Shown here piece after piece: positions 17,385-26,814 of a DNA stretch of 64,000 nt. Source of the DNA: an uncultured Legionella sp. Its GTDB lineage: Bacteria > Pseudomonadota > Gammaproteobacteria > Legionellales > Legionellaceae. The stretch covers positions 1-64,000 of the forward strand of contig CABHON010000010.1 in the NCBI GenBank assembly GCA_902168255.1, in the 5' to 3' direction. A program made the translations under genes and the position numbers. Below the pieces are notes generated by a model. It was given only the letters and a program-made list of their open reading frames with translations. It was not told the origin of the DNA and did not search any database. Numbering within the stretch: position 1 is the first letter of the stretch; each line of letters starts with the position of its first letter.

Positions 17385-17582
17385 ATGAAATGTAATATAG
17401 ATAAGACCGATCGTATTAATCGGATTGTCATTGGGGTGATTCTTATTTTTGCTGCGTTAATTGAGTTAGGAAAGGCATTTTTTATCATTGCTGGAGTCAT
17501 ACTGATTATTGAAGGAATAGTAGGGTGGTGTTCAATACCTGGTTTTGTCGAAAAGTTTAAACGTCGGAAAAATAGTGAATAG
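17385..17582 (+). CDS. DUF2892 family small inner-membrane protein
   Basis: A 65-aa protein. It opens with MKCNIDKTDRINRIVIGVILI, the DUF2892 signature (N-x-x-x-x-DR-x-x-R-x-x-x-G), and has two transmembrane segments, at about residues 12-28 and 32-50. It ends in a basic tail (KRRKNSE). AGAGG lies 6-7 bases upstream of the ATG. The family has no established function and is sometimes linked to rhodanese-like sulfur-handling proteins (YgaP); no such partner is visible here. It stands alone, divergent from the beta-helix surface-protein gene. Confidence 0.85.
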   Translation: MKCNIDKTDRINRIVIGVILIFAALIELGKAFFIIAGVILIIEGIVGWCSIPGFVEKFKRRKNSE

Positions 17583-17683
17583 TTAATATCAGTTAAAAAA
17601 TGGCCTGATTATTTTCTTCGCTTTTAATATTTTGTTAACTATTTTTAAGTAAAATACAGCAAATAAATATTGAGTGCATATCT

Positions 17684-18265
17684 ATGATAACAAAAACACA
17701 AATATCGGCTCGTTTACTGCTACTCGGTTTGGTTGCAGTAATGGGACAATTAAATAGTACGGAACTCACTTCTCAACCGACAAGCTTCCCAACAACTGAA
17801 CCTGACTGTTCAGATGGTGGAAAGATGATCTGTGTACGTAATGGAGAAACGGGTAAGCAAGAGTGCTATTGCTCTTCTGATTTTGATGATGCACGTTTTG
17901 GAATAGTACTTTTTTTTGAGTCTGCCATATTTTTGCTTGCATTTATTTTGCAGCAAACTCTCATGGATACGCCTGATTGGAAAAGAGCAACTGCCTTAGC
18001 AGGTGGGATAGGGGCTGGATTAATGGTAGGTTTACTCACTTTTCCTAGTTTACGTGATCATCTTGCTAATACTACCTCAAATTCGGATCATGCGGTTACT
18101 CAAAATGCTATACAAGCAATTGTACCAGTAGCTGCAGTTGTTACTCTTTTAGGAATCTATGCAACACACACAGCCTTAAACAGAGGTATTGAATGGATAA
18201 AATCTTGCCAAACGACTTCTCCTCTAAACGTGGCATTGTTAGAAAATCCAGTGATGAGTTTATAA
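17684..18265 (+). CDS. Membrane protein with signal peptide and short PT-rich, Cys-containing ectodomain
   Basis: A 193-aa protein I do not recognise. Residues 1-26 look like a signal peptide or first membrane helix. A short exported segment follows, with Pro-Thr motifs (TSQPTSFPTTEPDC) and several cysteines (C45 region, CYCSSDFDD). Three hydrophobic helices follow at about residues 75-95, 104-122 and 147-168. The PT motifs resemble those of the Pro/Thr-rich protein at 24870-25949, which also combines a Cys-bearing exported domain with a membrane helix. That suggests related cell-envelope components. Codon use matches the neighbours. Function unknown. Confidence 0.65.
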   Translation: MITKTQISARLLLLGLVAVMGQLNSTELTSQPTSFPTTEPDCSDGGKMICVRNGETGKQECYCSSDFDDARFGIVLFFESAIFLLAFILQQTLMDTPDWKRATALAGGIGAGLMVGLLTFPSLRDHLANTTSNSDHAVTQNAIQAIVPVAAVVTLLGIYATHTALNRGIEWIKSCQTTSPLNVALLENPVMSL

Positions 18266-18309
18266 TTTAATGTTTATCTTTGATAAACAGAAAGTATATA
18301 ATTCAAGTT

Positions 18310-19380
18310 TTAGTCAATTAAGAAAAACTCTAAGAGAGGGTCGGTTATAATATAATTTCCTCGGCCTTCTTTGCGAATATAACCGCCTACTTCTAGAATG
18401 CTTAAAGCAGCATAGACTTGTTGTTCTTTTAAAGGTAATTCTTGATAGGGATTAAGGCCCATTGATAAAATTCGTATTACGTCCAAGGTATTGACGCGTT
18501 CCTTGATTTTGAGAATTTGCAAGGTTAAATAAGCTTCTTCTTGAGGAATGAGCGTTGTTTGAAGATAGTGATAAAAATTCTGGATATTTTTGCCAATAGT
18601 GTCATCCAGCGATGCGTGTTCTAGCACTAAGGAAGTATAATAAGGATGGCCTTTAAATCGTTCTAAAATTTCAGAAGACACTTCAGGGTGAATGTAAGGA
18701 AAATGTTCTGCAATATAAGTGAACACATCGGTCTTTGTTAATTCTTTTAAATAAATTAATTCCCCAAAGCGATAAAACGCGCCGGATTTATCCAAGAAAA
18801 TTTTATTCATAAGGGTTTCTTGACTACCGGCAAATAAATAATTTACTTTTTCATGATGTTGTAACACGGATCTAAACACTTTAATAGCACGTTCAGAAAA
18901 GCCGTCAATTTCACCAAATTCATCATAAAAAACAATCACTTTTTTCTTTTTTTTACGAGCAATTTTTTCTGGCAACTCTAATGCTTCTTCTAAAAGGCGC
19001 CATTCATCTTCGCCGGTACCTTCTTTAAATAATTGAATAATAGGCTCAAGCTCCAAATCCTTGTAATGAAGTTTCAAATTAATAGAAAAATCTACTTGAT
19101 TCCATAGTTGACGAATTTTGCCTGCAATGCCTAACGCGTTTAAGCATTTATTGATTATACCTTCCGCAATACTGCGCACGCTGCCGCCAGAGTAAAACAT
19201 AAGGTCAACATGAATGACTAAATAATTTTCATTTTGAGTGATCTCTTCCAGTACTTTCTTTGCTAGGGCTGTTTTGCCAAAACGGCGAGGAGCAATTAAA
19301 ATATAATCCGTATTACGTTTTAATCCACCCACCAGATTTTTTAGCTCTGATTTGCGGTTAATAAAGAGATTTTTTGACAT
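18310..19380 (-). CDS. AAA family ATPase (archaeal-type/STAND-like)
   Basis: A 356-aa ATPase. The N-terminal guide motif is FINRKSELKNL, Walker A is APRRFGKTALAK (about residues 30-41) and Walker B is KVIVFYDEFGEI (about residues 170-181). Sensor-like and helical lid regions follow (FAGSQETLMNKIF, KGHPYYTSLVLEH). A winged-helix-like C-terminus (ALSILEVGGYIRKEGRGNYIITDPLLEFFL) is typical of the group. The family is widespread, usually single-gene, often horizontally spread, and has no settled role. A decayed member of a related branch lies at 240-586. It sits downstream of prmC on the same strand, separated by 78 bp of AT-rich DNA, so an independent promoter is likely. Confidence 0.8.
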   Translation of the reverse strand: MSKNLFINRKSELKNLVGGLKRNTDYILIAPRRFGKTALAKKVLEEITQNENYLVIHVDLMFYSGGSVRSIAEGIINKCLNALGIAGKIRQLWNQVDFSINLKLHYKDLELEPIIQLFKEGTGEDEWRLLEEALELPEKIARKKKKKVIVFYDEFGEIDGFSERAIKVFRSVLQHHEKVNYLFAGSQETLMNKIFLDKSGAFYRFGELIYLKELTKTDVFTYIAEHFPYIHPEVSSEILERFKGHPYYTSLVLEHASLDDTIGKNIQNFYHYLQTTLIPQEEAYLTLQILKIKERVNTLDVIRILSMGLNPYQELPLKEQQVYAALSILEVGGYIRKEGRGNYIITDPLLEFFLID

Positions 19381-19458
19381 AACTATCTCAACTCTATTTA
19401 GAAATAAACAAACTTTATTTAGTATTATCTCTCAAAAAAAGATAGTAATCAATAAATT

Positions 19459-20301
19459 TTATTTAGTTTGATTTTTTCCTACAGTGACCCGTTCTTGTCC
19501 GGCAAGGTCAGCATACGTTTTAATTTCGGTAAAATTTGTTTCTTTGAGAGTTTCTCTAATAACCTTACCTTGATCATAGCCATGCTCTAATAGGAGAATG
19601 CCATCTGAATTTAGGTAAGAAGGGCTTTGCGTGATAAGGGTGCGAATATCATCAAGACCATCTGTGCCGCTGGTGAGTGCACTAATAGGCTCGTATTGCA
19701 ACGCTGGAAGATGAGGATCGTTTTCAGGAATATAAGGAGGATTGCTAATAATGGCGGAAAAAGTTTGAGGTGGAATATCACTAAACCAGTTGGACTTGCA
19801 AAAAGACAAATTGGTATTGGGGGGTAGTAGGTGTTTTGCATTTTCTCTGGCTATGGATAGCGCAGGAATAGAATTATCGCAGGCAATAATTTTCCACAAA
19901 GGGCATTCTTTAGCAAGTGTAATAGCAATAATACCGGAGCCTGTGCCTAGTTCTAAAACGGTTTGGGGTTTGTGGGTGTCTAATAATGAAAGAGTAATCT
20001 CAATAAGATGCTCTGTTTCGGGACGAGGAATGAGAACATCGGGGGTCACTTTAAAAGTCATTGACCAAAATTCCTTTTCGCCGAGAATGTAAGCAACAGG
20101 GATTCCTGAGAGGCGTTGAGTAAGTATTTGTTCTAATGTGATTAAATTATTCTCTGTGATGGGGGCTTCAGGATGAGTATATAGTTTGGTTTTATTGATT
20201 TTTAGGGTGTGTAGGAGCAGGATTTCAGCATCAAGACGAGGGGTAGAGGTTGCTTTATTGAGCTTTTGTTCCGCGTATTTAAGCCAGTCTGTTAGATTCA
20301 T
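19459..20301 (-). CDS. prmC: Peptide chain release factor N5-glutamine methyltransferase
   Basis: A 280-aa enzyme that methylates the Gln of the GGQ motif in release factors RF1 and RF2. SAM motif I is VLELGTGSGIIAI, and the catalytic NPPY motif is in ISNPPYIPENDPHL. I start at the ATG at 20301 (MNLTDWLKYAEQ), which matches the usual family start. The frame also permits a TTG eight codons upstream. It follows hemA and prfA in the classical order hemA-prfA-prmC. Here a palindromic repeat occupies the gap between prfA and prmC, which may uncouple their transcription. Confidence 0.93.
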   Translation of the reverse strand: MNLTDWLKYAEQKLNKATSTPRLDAEILLLHTLKINKTKLYTHPEAPITENNLITLEQILTQRLSGIPVAYILGEKEFWSMTFKVTPDVLIPRPETEHLIEITLSLLDTHKPQTVLELGTGSGIIAITLAKECPLWKIIACDNSIPALSIARENAKHLLPPNTNLSFCKSNWFSDIPPQTFSAIISNPPYIPENDPHLPALQYEPISALTSGTDGLDDIRTLITQSPSYLNSDGILLLEHGYDQGKVIRETLKETNFTEIKTYADLAGQERVTVGKNQTK

Positions 20302-20365
20302 GATTTTATTCGCTGTCCTGTTCAACTGATAGATTTTTCAGCAATTTAAAACTCTCTCAAAGCTT

Positions 20366-20490
20366 CGTCATTGCAATGAAAATATGGCGAAGCAATCCAG
20401 TTAATAGTAATTCAATAAATAATGATGTCTGGATTGCCGCGTCGCTTTATTGCTCCACTACGTTGCGCAATGCCGCTCCTCGCAATGACG
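20366..20490. repeat. CGTCATTGC/GCAATCCAG palindromic element between prfA and prmC
   Basis: The left half has CGTCATTGC and GCAATCCAG, and the right half has the complements CTGGATTGC and GCAATGACG, spanning about 125 bp. Similar elements are common in intergenic DNA of intracellular Gammaproteobacteria and Rickettsiales. A larger relative sits at 52824-53062. Confidence 0.75.
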
Positions 20491-20503
20491 GACTACGTGT
20501 AGA

Positions 20504-21598
20504 CTAATCGTCCTGCCCTAATTCAGCCAACTGTTCTGCTTGGTATTCTTGTAATAAAGGCTCAATAACACACGCAACATCACCTTCCATAATATCTTCT
20601 AATCGGTATAATGTTAGGTTGATACGATGATCAGTGAGACGACCTTGAGGGAAATTATAGGTGCGAATACGTTCGGAACGATCGCCTGAACCCACTAATT
20701 TTTTCCGTGTAGCCGCTTGTTCTTGTTGTTGTTTTTCTTTTTCGCCAGCCATAATTTTGGATTGTAATAAAGCCATAGCTTTAGCACGGTTTTTATGTTG
20801 AGAACGTTCGTCTTGGCATTCCACAACAATACCAGTAGGTAGGTGGGTAATGCGAATGGCGGAATCCGTTTTATTAACGTGTTGTCCCCCAGCACCCGAT
20901 GCGCGATAGGTATCGACCTTTAATTCGGCAGGATTTAAATTAACCGCTTCAATTTCTTCAACCTCTGGCATAATTGCAACGGTACAAGCGGATGTATGAA
21001 TACGTCCTTGGGCTTCTGTGGCAGGAACGCGTTGCACGCGATGGGTGCCGGATTCAAATTTTAAATGACCGTACACATCTTTTCCGGAAATACGGGAAAT
21101 AATTTCCTTAAAACCACCTTGTTCACCCGGACTGCTATTAATAATTTCAAGTGACCATCCTTTGGTTTCTGCGTATCGAGAATACATACGAAATAAATCC
21201 CCCACAAAAAGGGCAGCTTCATGACCTCCTGTACCAGCCCGTACTTCTAAATAAATATTGCGTTGGTCATCAGGATTCTTAGGAATTAAGAGAATTTGAA
21301 TGTTTTTTTCTAGTACTTCTAATTCTTTTTGGATGGCATGAATTTCTTCATCAGCGAGTGCGCGCATTTCAGGATCAGTATCTTCTTGCGCAAGAAGTTT
21401 TGCTGCTTCAAGGGCATTTTCTGTTTGTTGATATCCTTTATAAGTCTGCACAATTTCTTCTAATTGTGCATATTCAATAGATAATTCCCGAAAGCGATCA
21501 GTGTCTGCAAGTGTGTCTGAATCACTGAGAAGCACCGCAATTTCATCGTATCGTTCAGAGAGTCTGTCGAGTTTGTTTTGTAAAGATGGTTTAAACAT
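20504..21598 (-). CDS. prfA: Peptide chain release factor 1
   Basis: A 364-aa class I release factor that terminates translation at UAA and UAG. The peptidyl-hydrolysis motif GGQ lies in [15 protein letters not shown]. The stop-codon recognition motif is PAT, in [15 protein letters not shown], which identifies RF1 rather than RF2. The length equals the standard. It starts 6 bp after hemA and both are probably on one transcript. The GGQ Gln is the target of PrmC, encoded just downstream. Confidence 0.97.
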   Translation of the reverse strand: MFKPSLQNKLDRLSERYDEIAVLLSDSDTLADTDRFRELSIEYAQLEEIVQTYKGYQQTENALEAAKLLAQEDTDPEMRALADEEIHAIQKELEVLEKNIQILLIPKNPDDQRNIYLEVRAGTGGHEAALFVGDLFRMYSRYAETKGWSLEIINSSPGEQGGFKEIISRISGKDVYGHLKFESGTHRVQRVPATEAQGRIHTSACTVAIMPEVEEIEAVNLNPAELKVDTYRASGAGGQHVNKTDSAIRITHLPTGIVVECQDERSQHKNRAKAMALLQSKIMAGEKEKQQQEQAATRKKLVGSGDRSERIRTYNFPQGRLTDHRINLTLYRLEDIMEGDVACVIEPLLQEYQAEQLAELGQDD

Positions 21599-21604
21599 TA
21601 AAAA

Positions 21605-22846
21605 TTATTTCTCATATAAATAGGCTGTATATTCAAGAAGATCTTGTCGTTCTTCGAAAGCAGCTTGACGTAATTGTAAGCTGGGTCGATGAAGAAGCTT
21701 TTTTGTTAGTCGATGGCTCATTTTTTCAAGTACTTCAAGAGGCGATAAACCCTTGTCGAGTTGTCGTTGTGCTTTGAGTAATTCTTGTGAGCGAATAGAT
21801 TTTGCATATTTTCGATAGCGGCAAATAGCTTGGCGTGCTTTTTTGCCTCGTTCTTGCAATAAATAAAAATTAACTTCATCTTCAATAATTTGTTCCGCAC
21901 ATAAAGAAGCCTGTTGCCGTTCTTCTAATCCTTCATTGGCAATGCTTTGTAAATCGTCAACATTATAAAGAAACACATTTTTTAATTCATGGACATTTGG
22001 TTCTACATCGCGGGGAACCGCTAAATCGAAAATAAATAAAGGATTCGTATCCCTTGCTTCAAGGGCATTTGCCACCATTTCTTTTCCTATAAAAGGAAGT
22101 GGGCATTGTGTTGCCGTAATAATGATATCGGCTTTAGGAATATAATCCGGAATTTGACTGATCGTTAGACTCTCACCTGATAACGGTAAGGCTGCTTTTC
22201 GGGCATGTTCTAGATTTCGGCTAGCTACATAAAATGTTTTGACGCCTTGGTTTTTTAAGTGCTTGGCCACTAAAGTCGCGGTATCTCCCGAGCCAATAAG
22301 TAATACTTTTGCATGAGTTAATTCGGTGAAAACTTTACGAATTAAATGAACGGCAGTAAAAGCCACTGAAACAGGATAAGCACCGATACTGGTTTGAGAT
22401 CGTACTTTTTTACTGGCATTAAAAATATGGCGAAAAATATGTTGTAAAGGGGAGTTTAGGGTACCTATTTGGTGGGCATTATGATAAGCCTGTTTCATTT
22501 GCCCTAAAATTTGTGGTTCGCCGAGTACCATGGAGTCTAAGCCACACGCTACTCTCATTACATGACGAATACCTTCATCTGCTTTATGCAGGTAGGCATA
22601 ATTATTTAAGAGAGAGTAGGGTAACGAATGTCGTTTCGCAAACCAGGGCAAAATATGAGAAGATTGATCCGTATCACAATAAATTTCAGTGCGGTTACAC
22701 GTAGCCAACATTACTGCCCCATGCATATAAGGTTCTTGCATGAGTTCTAATAATAATTCATGTTGCTTTTCGGGTGACGGTGAAATTTTTTCCCGAATCT
22801 CGATAGGCGTTGTTTTGTGATTGATGCCACAGGCAATAAAAGTCAT
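21605..22846 (-). CDS. hemA: Glutamyl-tRNA reductase
   Basis: A 413-aa enzyme reducing glutamyl-tRNA to glutamate-1-semialdehyde, the first step of C5-pathway tetrapyrrole synthesis. The N-terminal catalytic domain contains GINHKTTPIEIREK and the active-site Cys in ATCNRTEIY. SMVLGEPQILGQMK is a family signature. The NADPH domain has LLIGSGDTATLVAKHL, and a C-terminal dimerisation helix follows. It heads the hemA-prfA-prmC cluster. Heme need is consistent with the CcmI-like and heme A synthase genes elsewhere in the window. Confidence 0.97.
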   Translation of the reverse strand: MTFIACGINHKTTPIEIREKISPSPEKQHELLLELMQEPYMHGAVMLATCNRTEIYCDTDQSSHILPWFAKRHSLPYSLLNNYAYLHKADEGIRHVMRVACGLDSMVLGEPQILGQMKQAYHNAHQIGTLNSPLQHIFRHIFNASKKVRSQTSIGAYPVSVAFTAVHLIRKVFTELTHAKVLLIGSGDTATLVAKHLKNQGVKTFYVASRNLEHARKAALPLSGESLTISQIPDYIPKADIIITATQCPLPFIGKEMVANALEARDTNPLFIFDLAVPRDVEPNVHELKNVFLYNVDDLQSIANEGLEERQQASLCAEQIIEDEVNFYLLQERGKKARQAICRYRKYAKSIRSQELLKAQRQLDKGLSPLEVLEKMSHRLTKKLLHRPSLQLRQAAFEERQDLLEYTAYLYEK

Positions 22847-22900
22847 AGTGTGGCTATTTTAACAATTTTCTCTCATTCTTCCAATATTTTAAGGGAGATT

Positions 22901-24886
22901 TTAGTAAACATTGATATTTATAGTGCCTGTACCAGCATTATAGGTATATATTCTATAGCTATTATCACTAGTACTTGGATAAAAAGTCGAACGATAATTA
23001 TTAATCGTCATCAGACCGCTGCCGTAATTTCCTGCCGCCAAGCCCGCGCTTAATGCATCGGCAGAATTAGTATTAAATTGAGAGTCCCTTGCATTAACAA
23101 TGGTTGTCCCAGAGCTTATATTGATAGCATCTAAACCAAATGCCTGATCACTTGCTGAGTTAGCATTGAACTGAGAATTTAACGCATTTACTGTCAACAC
23201 ACCATCACCATTATTATATGAGTAAAATCCAGCGGCGATCGGATAATTGCTACCAATCGCTGCATTATTATTAAAAGTTGAGTTCACTAAATTTGCCGTA
23301 ACACTTCCCGAGCTTGCATTATAAATAGATAATCCTGCTGCTTGATTGGTATTGCCAGTAGAGGTGTTATTATCAAATGATGAAGCATTCGCATTAATAA
23401 TAAAGTCACCAGTGCCTGTATTCAAAAGATTCATGCCATACGCGGCAGCACCACTTCCTGATTGAGTATTATTGTCAAAGTGGGCGTTAATAGCATTTAC
23501 TGTATAAGTGCCATTACTGGTGTTGTTAGCATAAACGGCCGTATTAAATTGTGAAATAGTGGTATTGTAAATGTTGAGCGTTTCTGCCTCACTGGTATTG
23601 TTGGAGGAAGTAATTCCTGCACCATTCCCAGGACTAGATGAATATAAAGTAAGATCAGAGAAAGTATTTTCACCACCTTGTGTAATAAATCCGTTGTAAT
23701 TATTGCTGCCATCCACAACAATTGTGGGTTGCTCATCGTTGCTTGCTGTGGTTTGATAGTCAGGACTTCGGCCGTAAAAATCTTCACCATCGTGCACATA
23801 TAACCCTAAACCGCTGGTAGCAGAAGAGCTATCAATGTTGTATACCGCTGCTGTTCCACCTTGAAGATAAAGGCGGGCACCATTTGGATTATCAGCATAG
23901 GTTGTATCAAGATTCGATTGGGTTAGTGACATGGGATTACCATAGGTTCCATCGCCGGTGCCATCGGGTGAAACAAAGTAAATGTTATCGTACTCTACTG
24001 CAAGTCCATCATTTTGCATATATTCCTGATCATAATTACCGGCGCCTGTGCCAATAATGCCTACATGCCGTTGAACCGGATCAAAAAGACGCGTATGAAC
24101 GTCATGAGTAAAGAGATTGGATTCTCCACCTAAAACAAAAGTTAAACTGAGTCCTACATTATAGTCGCTGACTTGATCGTAACTATTGAAAATGGCAACA
24201 GCCCAATTTGCGGACAAAGCTTGCGAAAAACCGGCAGTAATGCCGGTAATATTTTGAGTATCCGTATTATTGGGTGTCTGATAATAGTAGCCACCAATAT
24301 AAAGACGTGAGCGAAGATGGTTGGCATTTTCATCAAAGCTATAACCCAGTTCCACATCGCCACCATTGCCGATAACCGCATAAGGTGTCATTAATGCATC
24401 ATATTGGTTATGAGTGCCGGGAATAAAGGTTACAAAATCTTCATTGCCTAATGCACTCGCATATTCAGTAGTGCCGACAATTTTGCTCGTTGTAGTAGGA
24501 AAATAGCCATTAAGATGGGCATCCCATTCAGGTGTGATCCATTCAATACCCGGACTTAAATTCCAAAAGTTTGCCCCAAGGCTTGTTTGTTCGTAATCGC
24601 CGAAGAAATAAGCGCCAATGATTTGATTGCTTGAAATCGTACGAAGACCACCACCGGGGCTAATCAGGTAAGTCGCATTGCTCGCATAATCTCCCATTAT
24701 ATCAGCAAATACAAACTGATCGGGTGACCACACTAGTGGTGTCATGGCATCACCGGCAAGCGTGCCTAAATTATAAGTAGCACCGGCTCCACTGAGTTGA
24801 ACACGACCCACAGGAACTGTATCAGCTATTACATTTGAGGATACGAGTAATAAAAAAAGAAGTTCTTTTTTAAACCGTGTGGGCAT
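22901..24886 (-). CDS. Outer-membrane barrel plus beta-helix surface protein (paralogue of 15112-17193)
   Basis: A 661-aa paralogue of the protein at 15112-17193. It has a signal peptide (about residues 1-21, LLFLLLVSSNVIA), then a barrel-like half with FVFADIMGDYASNATYLISPGGG, GIEWITP, HLNGYFP and GESNLFTHDV. The shared linker (DPVQRHVGIIGTGAGNYDQE, FVSPDGTGDGTYGNP) leads to a passenger of Asn-rich repeats (FDNNTSTGNTNQAAGLSIYNA) predicted to be a beta-helix. The barrel half is much better conserved between the paralogues than the passenger half. Its start overlaps the end of the Pro/Thr-rich gene upstream by 17 bp, so the two are probably co-translated, which suggests a functional pair. Confidence 0.7.
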   Translation of the reverse strand: MPTRFKKELLFLLLVSSNVIADTVPVGRVQLSGAGATYNLGTLAGDAMTPLVWSPDQFVFADIMGDYASNATYLISPGGGLRTISSNQIIGAYFFGDYEQTSLGANFWNLSPGIEWITPEWDAHLNGYFPTTTSKIVGTTEYASALGNEDFVTFIPGTHNQYDALMTPYAVIGNGGDVELGYSFDENANHLRSRLYIGGYYYQTPNNTDTQNITGITAGFSQALSANWAVAIFNSYDQVSDYNVGLSLTFVLGGESNLFTHDVHTRLFDPVQRHVGIIGTGAGNYDQEYMQNDGLAVEYDNIYFVSPDGTGDGTYGNPMSLTQSNLDTTYADNPNGARLYLQGGTAAVYNIDSSSATSGLGLYVHDGEDFYGRSPDYQTTASNDEQPTIVVDGSNNYNGFITQGGENTFSDLTLYSSSPGNGAGITSSNNTSEAETLNIYNTTISQFNTAVYANNTSNGTYTVNAINAHFDNNTQSGSGAAAYGMNLLNTGTGDFIINANASSFDNNTSTGNTNQAAGLSIYNASSGSVTANLVNSTFNNNAAIGSNYPIAAGFYSYNNGDGVLTVNALNSQFNANSASDQAFGLDAINISSGTTIVNARDSQFNTNSADALSAGLAAGNYGSGLMTINNYRSTFYPSTSDNSYRIYTYNAGTGTININVY

Positions 24887-25949
24887 GAGTCTCGCTTCTT
24901 AATAAATTTTCTTGAAGCTTGGCATTTTCATCGGATTGCAAACATTTTTTTACTGCAAAAAAAGTGCTAACACCAATGAAAAGACTTCCTACAACGCTAG
25001 CAGCTGCTTGGATGGCTGGTGTTGCAAAAAAATCAGTGTTTTCTGATTTAGATGAGGATGTACTTGCGGTAGTATTCTTTTCGACAGTAGGATAACGCGC
25101 CATGGTAGGTTCTCCTGAGTTGAGTGGAGAAGGCACTTGTGTGGGTGAAAATGAAGGATTAGGAGATGCAATATTATTGGTTGGTGTGATAGAAGGAATA
25201 GCACTAGGCTTAGATGTAGGAAATGCTGAAGGGTGAACAGTAGGGGCAGCAGCAGGCTTAGAGGTAGGGAACGCTGAGGGATGGGCTGTTGGCGAAGCAG
25301 TTGGAAGAGCAGTAGGATGAGAAGTAGGTGGCTCTGAGGGAGTATATGAAGGTGGAACAGTAGGATGTTCAGTGCTAGGGGAGATAGTTGGGACAAAAGT
25401 GGGGGAGCGAGTAGTCGGACGTGTGGTAGGAAGTCGGGTAGTTGGGCGAAATGTAGATGGGCGAAATGTAGGTATACGTGTGGGACTTCTAGTTGGCGCT
25501 ATAGTAGGAGTGGGCGATGGGCTACTAGTGGGGGAGCAGGTATAATCATGTTGTACAGTTTCAGCACATTCTGTAAGTGTATAAACAAACGCCGAAGGTG
25601 TACACAATGTTATCCACCCATTGTTATTATCAATTTGAGAATAATAATAAGCAGCCCCATCATCAGTATTATATTGCATAGAAAGCTGCACATAGTTGAA
25701 TGTTACTGTGTCTATAATAGCTTGGTTACTAGATAGTGCCCCTCCCAAAGTAGGTTCATTTATAGAAATATAAGCAGCGTAATTAGAAGGTGCATTTCCA
25801 TTCCAATTAAGGTTGTTTCCTACTAAAAGCGTTTGACCGGAAATTGGGTTTTCATTAACGCACGTGATTGTTCCTGGAGCTGCTGAAGCTCTTCCTGCCA
25901 TTGCTGTAAAAAAAACTGTCACAGTTGTACCAAAAGAGCTAAATTTCAT
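24870..25949 (-). CDS. Pro/Thr-rich surface protein with signal peptide and C-terminal membrane helix
   Basis: I start at the ATG at 25949, with GGGAG 7 bases upstream. The frame also offers an adjacent ATG and an upstream TTG. Of 359 residues, 1-24 form a signal peptide (AMAGRASAAP). A folded Cys-containing domain (about 25-140) follows, then some 150 residues of Pro-Thr/Ser-Pro repeats (PTRSPTRIPTFRPSTF, TAHPSAFPTSKP). One helix (AAASVVGSLFIGVSTFFAV) and a short basic/acidic tail end the protein. This looks like a type I membrane protein with a mucin-like stalk. Such PT arrays are common in eukaryotic (for example stramenopile) predicted surface proteins and rare in bacteria. It is translationally coupled to the beta-helix surface-protein gene. 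Function unknown. Confidence 0.65.
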   Translation of the reverse strand: MKFSSFGTTVTVFFTAMAGRASAAPGTITCVNENPISGQTLLVGNNLNWNGNAPSNYAAYISINEPTLGGALSSNQAIIDTVTFNYVQLSMQYNTDDGAAYYYSQIDNNNGWITLCTPSAFVYTLTECAETVQHDYTCSPTSSPSPTPTIAPTRSPTRIPTFRPSTFRPTTRLPTTRPTTRSPTFVPTISPSTEHPTVPPSYTPSEPPTSHPTALPTASPTAHPSAFPTSKPAAAPTVHPSAFPTSKPSAIPSITPTNNIASPNPSFSPTQVPSPLNSGEPTMARYPTVEKNTTASTSSSKSENTDFFATPAIQAAASVVGSLFIGVSTFFAVKKCLQSDENAKLQENLLRSETHAHTV

Positions 25950-26028
25950 CATGTCTCCCAATGAGTATTAACAAAAAAAGCTGAGAATAAATCAATTTAT
26001 TTGGGAAAGCTAGTTTTTTTCTTCAAAT

Positions 26029-26700
26029 TTAACGTTGATTTAACATTTTTTTCTCAGCTTTACCAATCGCCAGTAGAACGGATTTATGGGCTTTAGGATT
26101 ATCTTCCAGATAAGGCAATAATTTTTCCCAATATTGTACTGCCTCAGCATAATTATTGTGCCTATAGGCATCATAACCTAAAAAGTCTAATAGCTCTGGA
26201 TTATCTGGCCAATTGGATTTTAGTTTTTTTATTAGCTTATTAATTTCAGGTGTATGATTTTCATTATTTTGCTTGTAAAGCACTTGAAGGTAAGCAAACG
26301 TGTAGTTAAATCGATGTGGTTCAAGCTGATTGGCTTTTTGAAAAGCAGAAATAGCGTTAGGAGCATCATTTTCAGAACGATACAATTGTCCTAATAAATA
26401 CCAACCTTTCGCTTTATTAGGATTTTTTGCAATGGCTTTTTTCATGGCTTCAATAATCTCGCCTGTATTATTGAAGCGTTTAAGCATTTTTTTGACTTGA
26501 TGAGATTTTTCTTGCTCTGCGTAATAGGTTTTGACTGCTTTCGAGCTTCCCCAATAATAATACAAGCCTAAAGAAAGTGAACAAAGGGCAAGTATACTAA
26601 GGATAAAGGGTAATGGATGTCTTCTGAGAGGCCAGAATACAGCTAATGATAGCAGAACAGCAAAAATTACAAGCAGAGTCCAAAAAAATATAATATTCAT
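26029..26700 (-). CDS. CcmI-like TPR protein (cytochrome c maturation)
   Basis: A 223-aa protein. Two N-terminal membrane helices (residues 1-22 and about 30-47) precede a periplasmic TPR region. TPR units include AKGWYLLGQLYRSENDAPNAISAFQKANQLEP and PELLDFLGYDAYRHNNYAEAVQYW. This layout is that of CcmI/CcmH-C, the part of the system I cytochrome c maturation complex that chaperones apocytochrome. No other ccm genes flank it, so the assignment rests on architecture. I prefer the ATG at 26700 over the GTG three codons upstream. It could instead be an unrelated TPR membrane protein. Confidence 0.6.
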   Translation of the reverse strand: MNIIFFWTLLVIFAVLLSLAVFWPLRRHPLPFILSILALCSLSLGLYYYWGSSKAVKTYYAEQEKSHQVKKMLKRFNNTGEIIEAMKKAIAKNPNKAKGWYLLGQLYRSENDAPNAISAFQKANQLEPHRFNYTFAYLQVLYKQNNENHTPEINKLIKKLKSNWPDNPELLDFLGYDAYRHNNYAEAVQYWEKLLPYLEDNPKAHKSVLLAIGKAEKKMLNQR

Positions 26701-26814
26701 AGGATGCACATTCTAATATGCCCCTAGTTTTTTTTCCATAGGTAGAAAAATTTGTGACACCTAATAACTTCTTAAAAGAACTATAGGTGCCTACAGATAA
26801 ATTATACCATTTGC

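Noticed and set aside
19627-20092. Plus-strand frames opposite prmC.
   Set aside because: prmC has clear motifs and the opposite frames do not resemble any protein.
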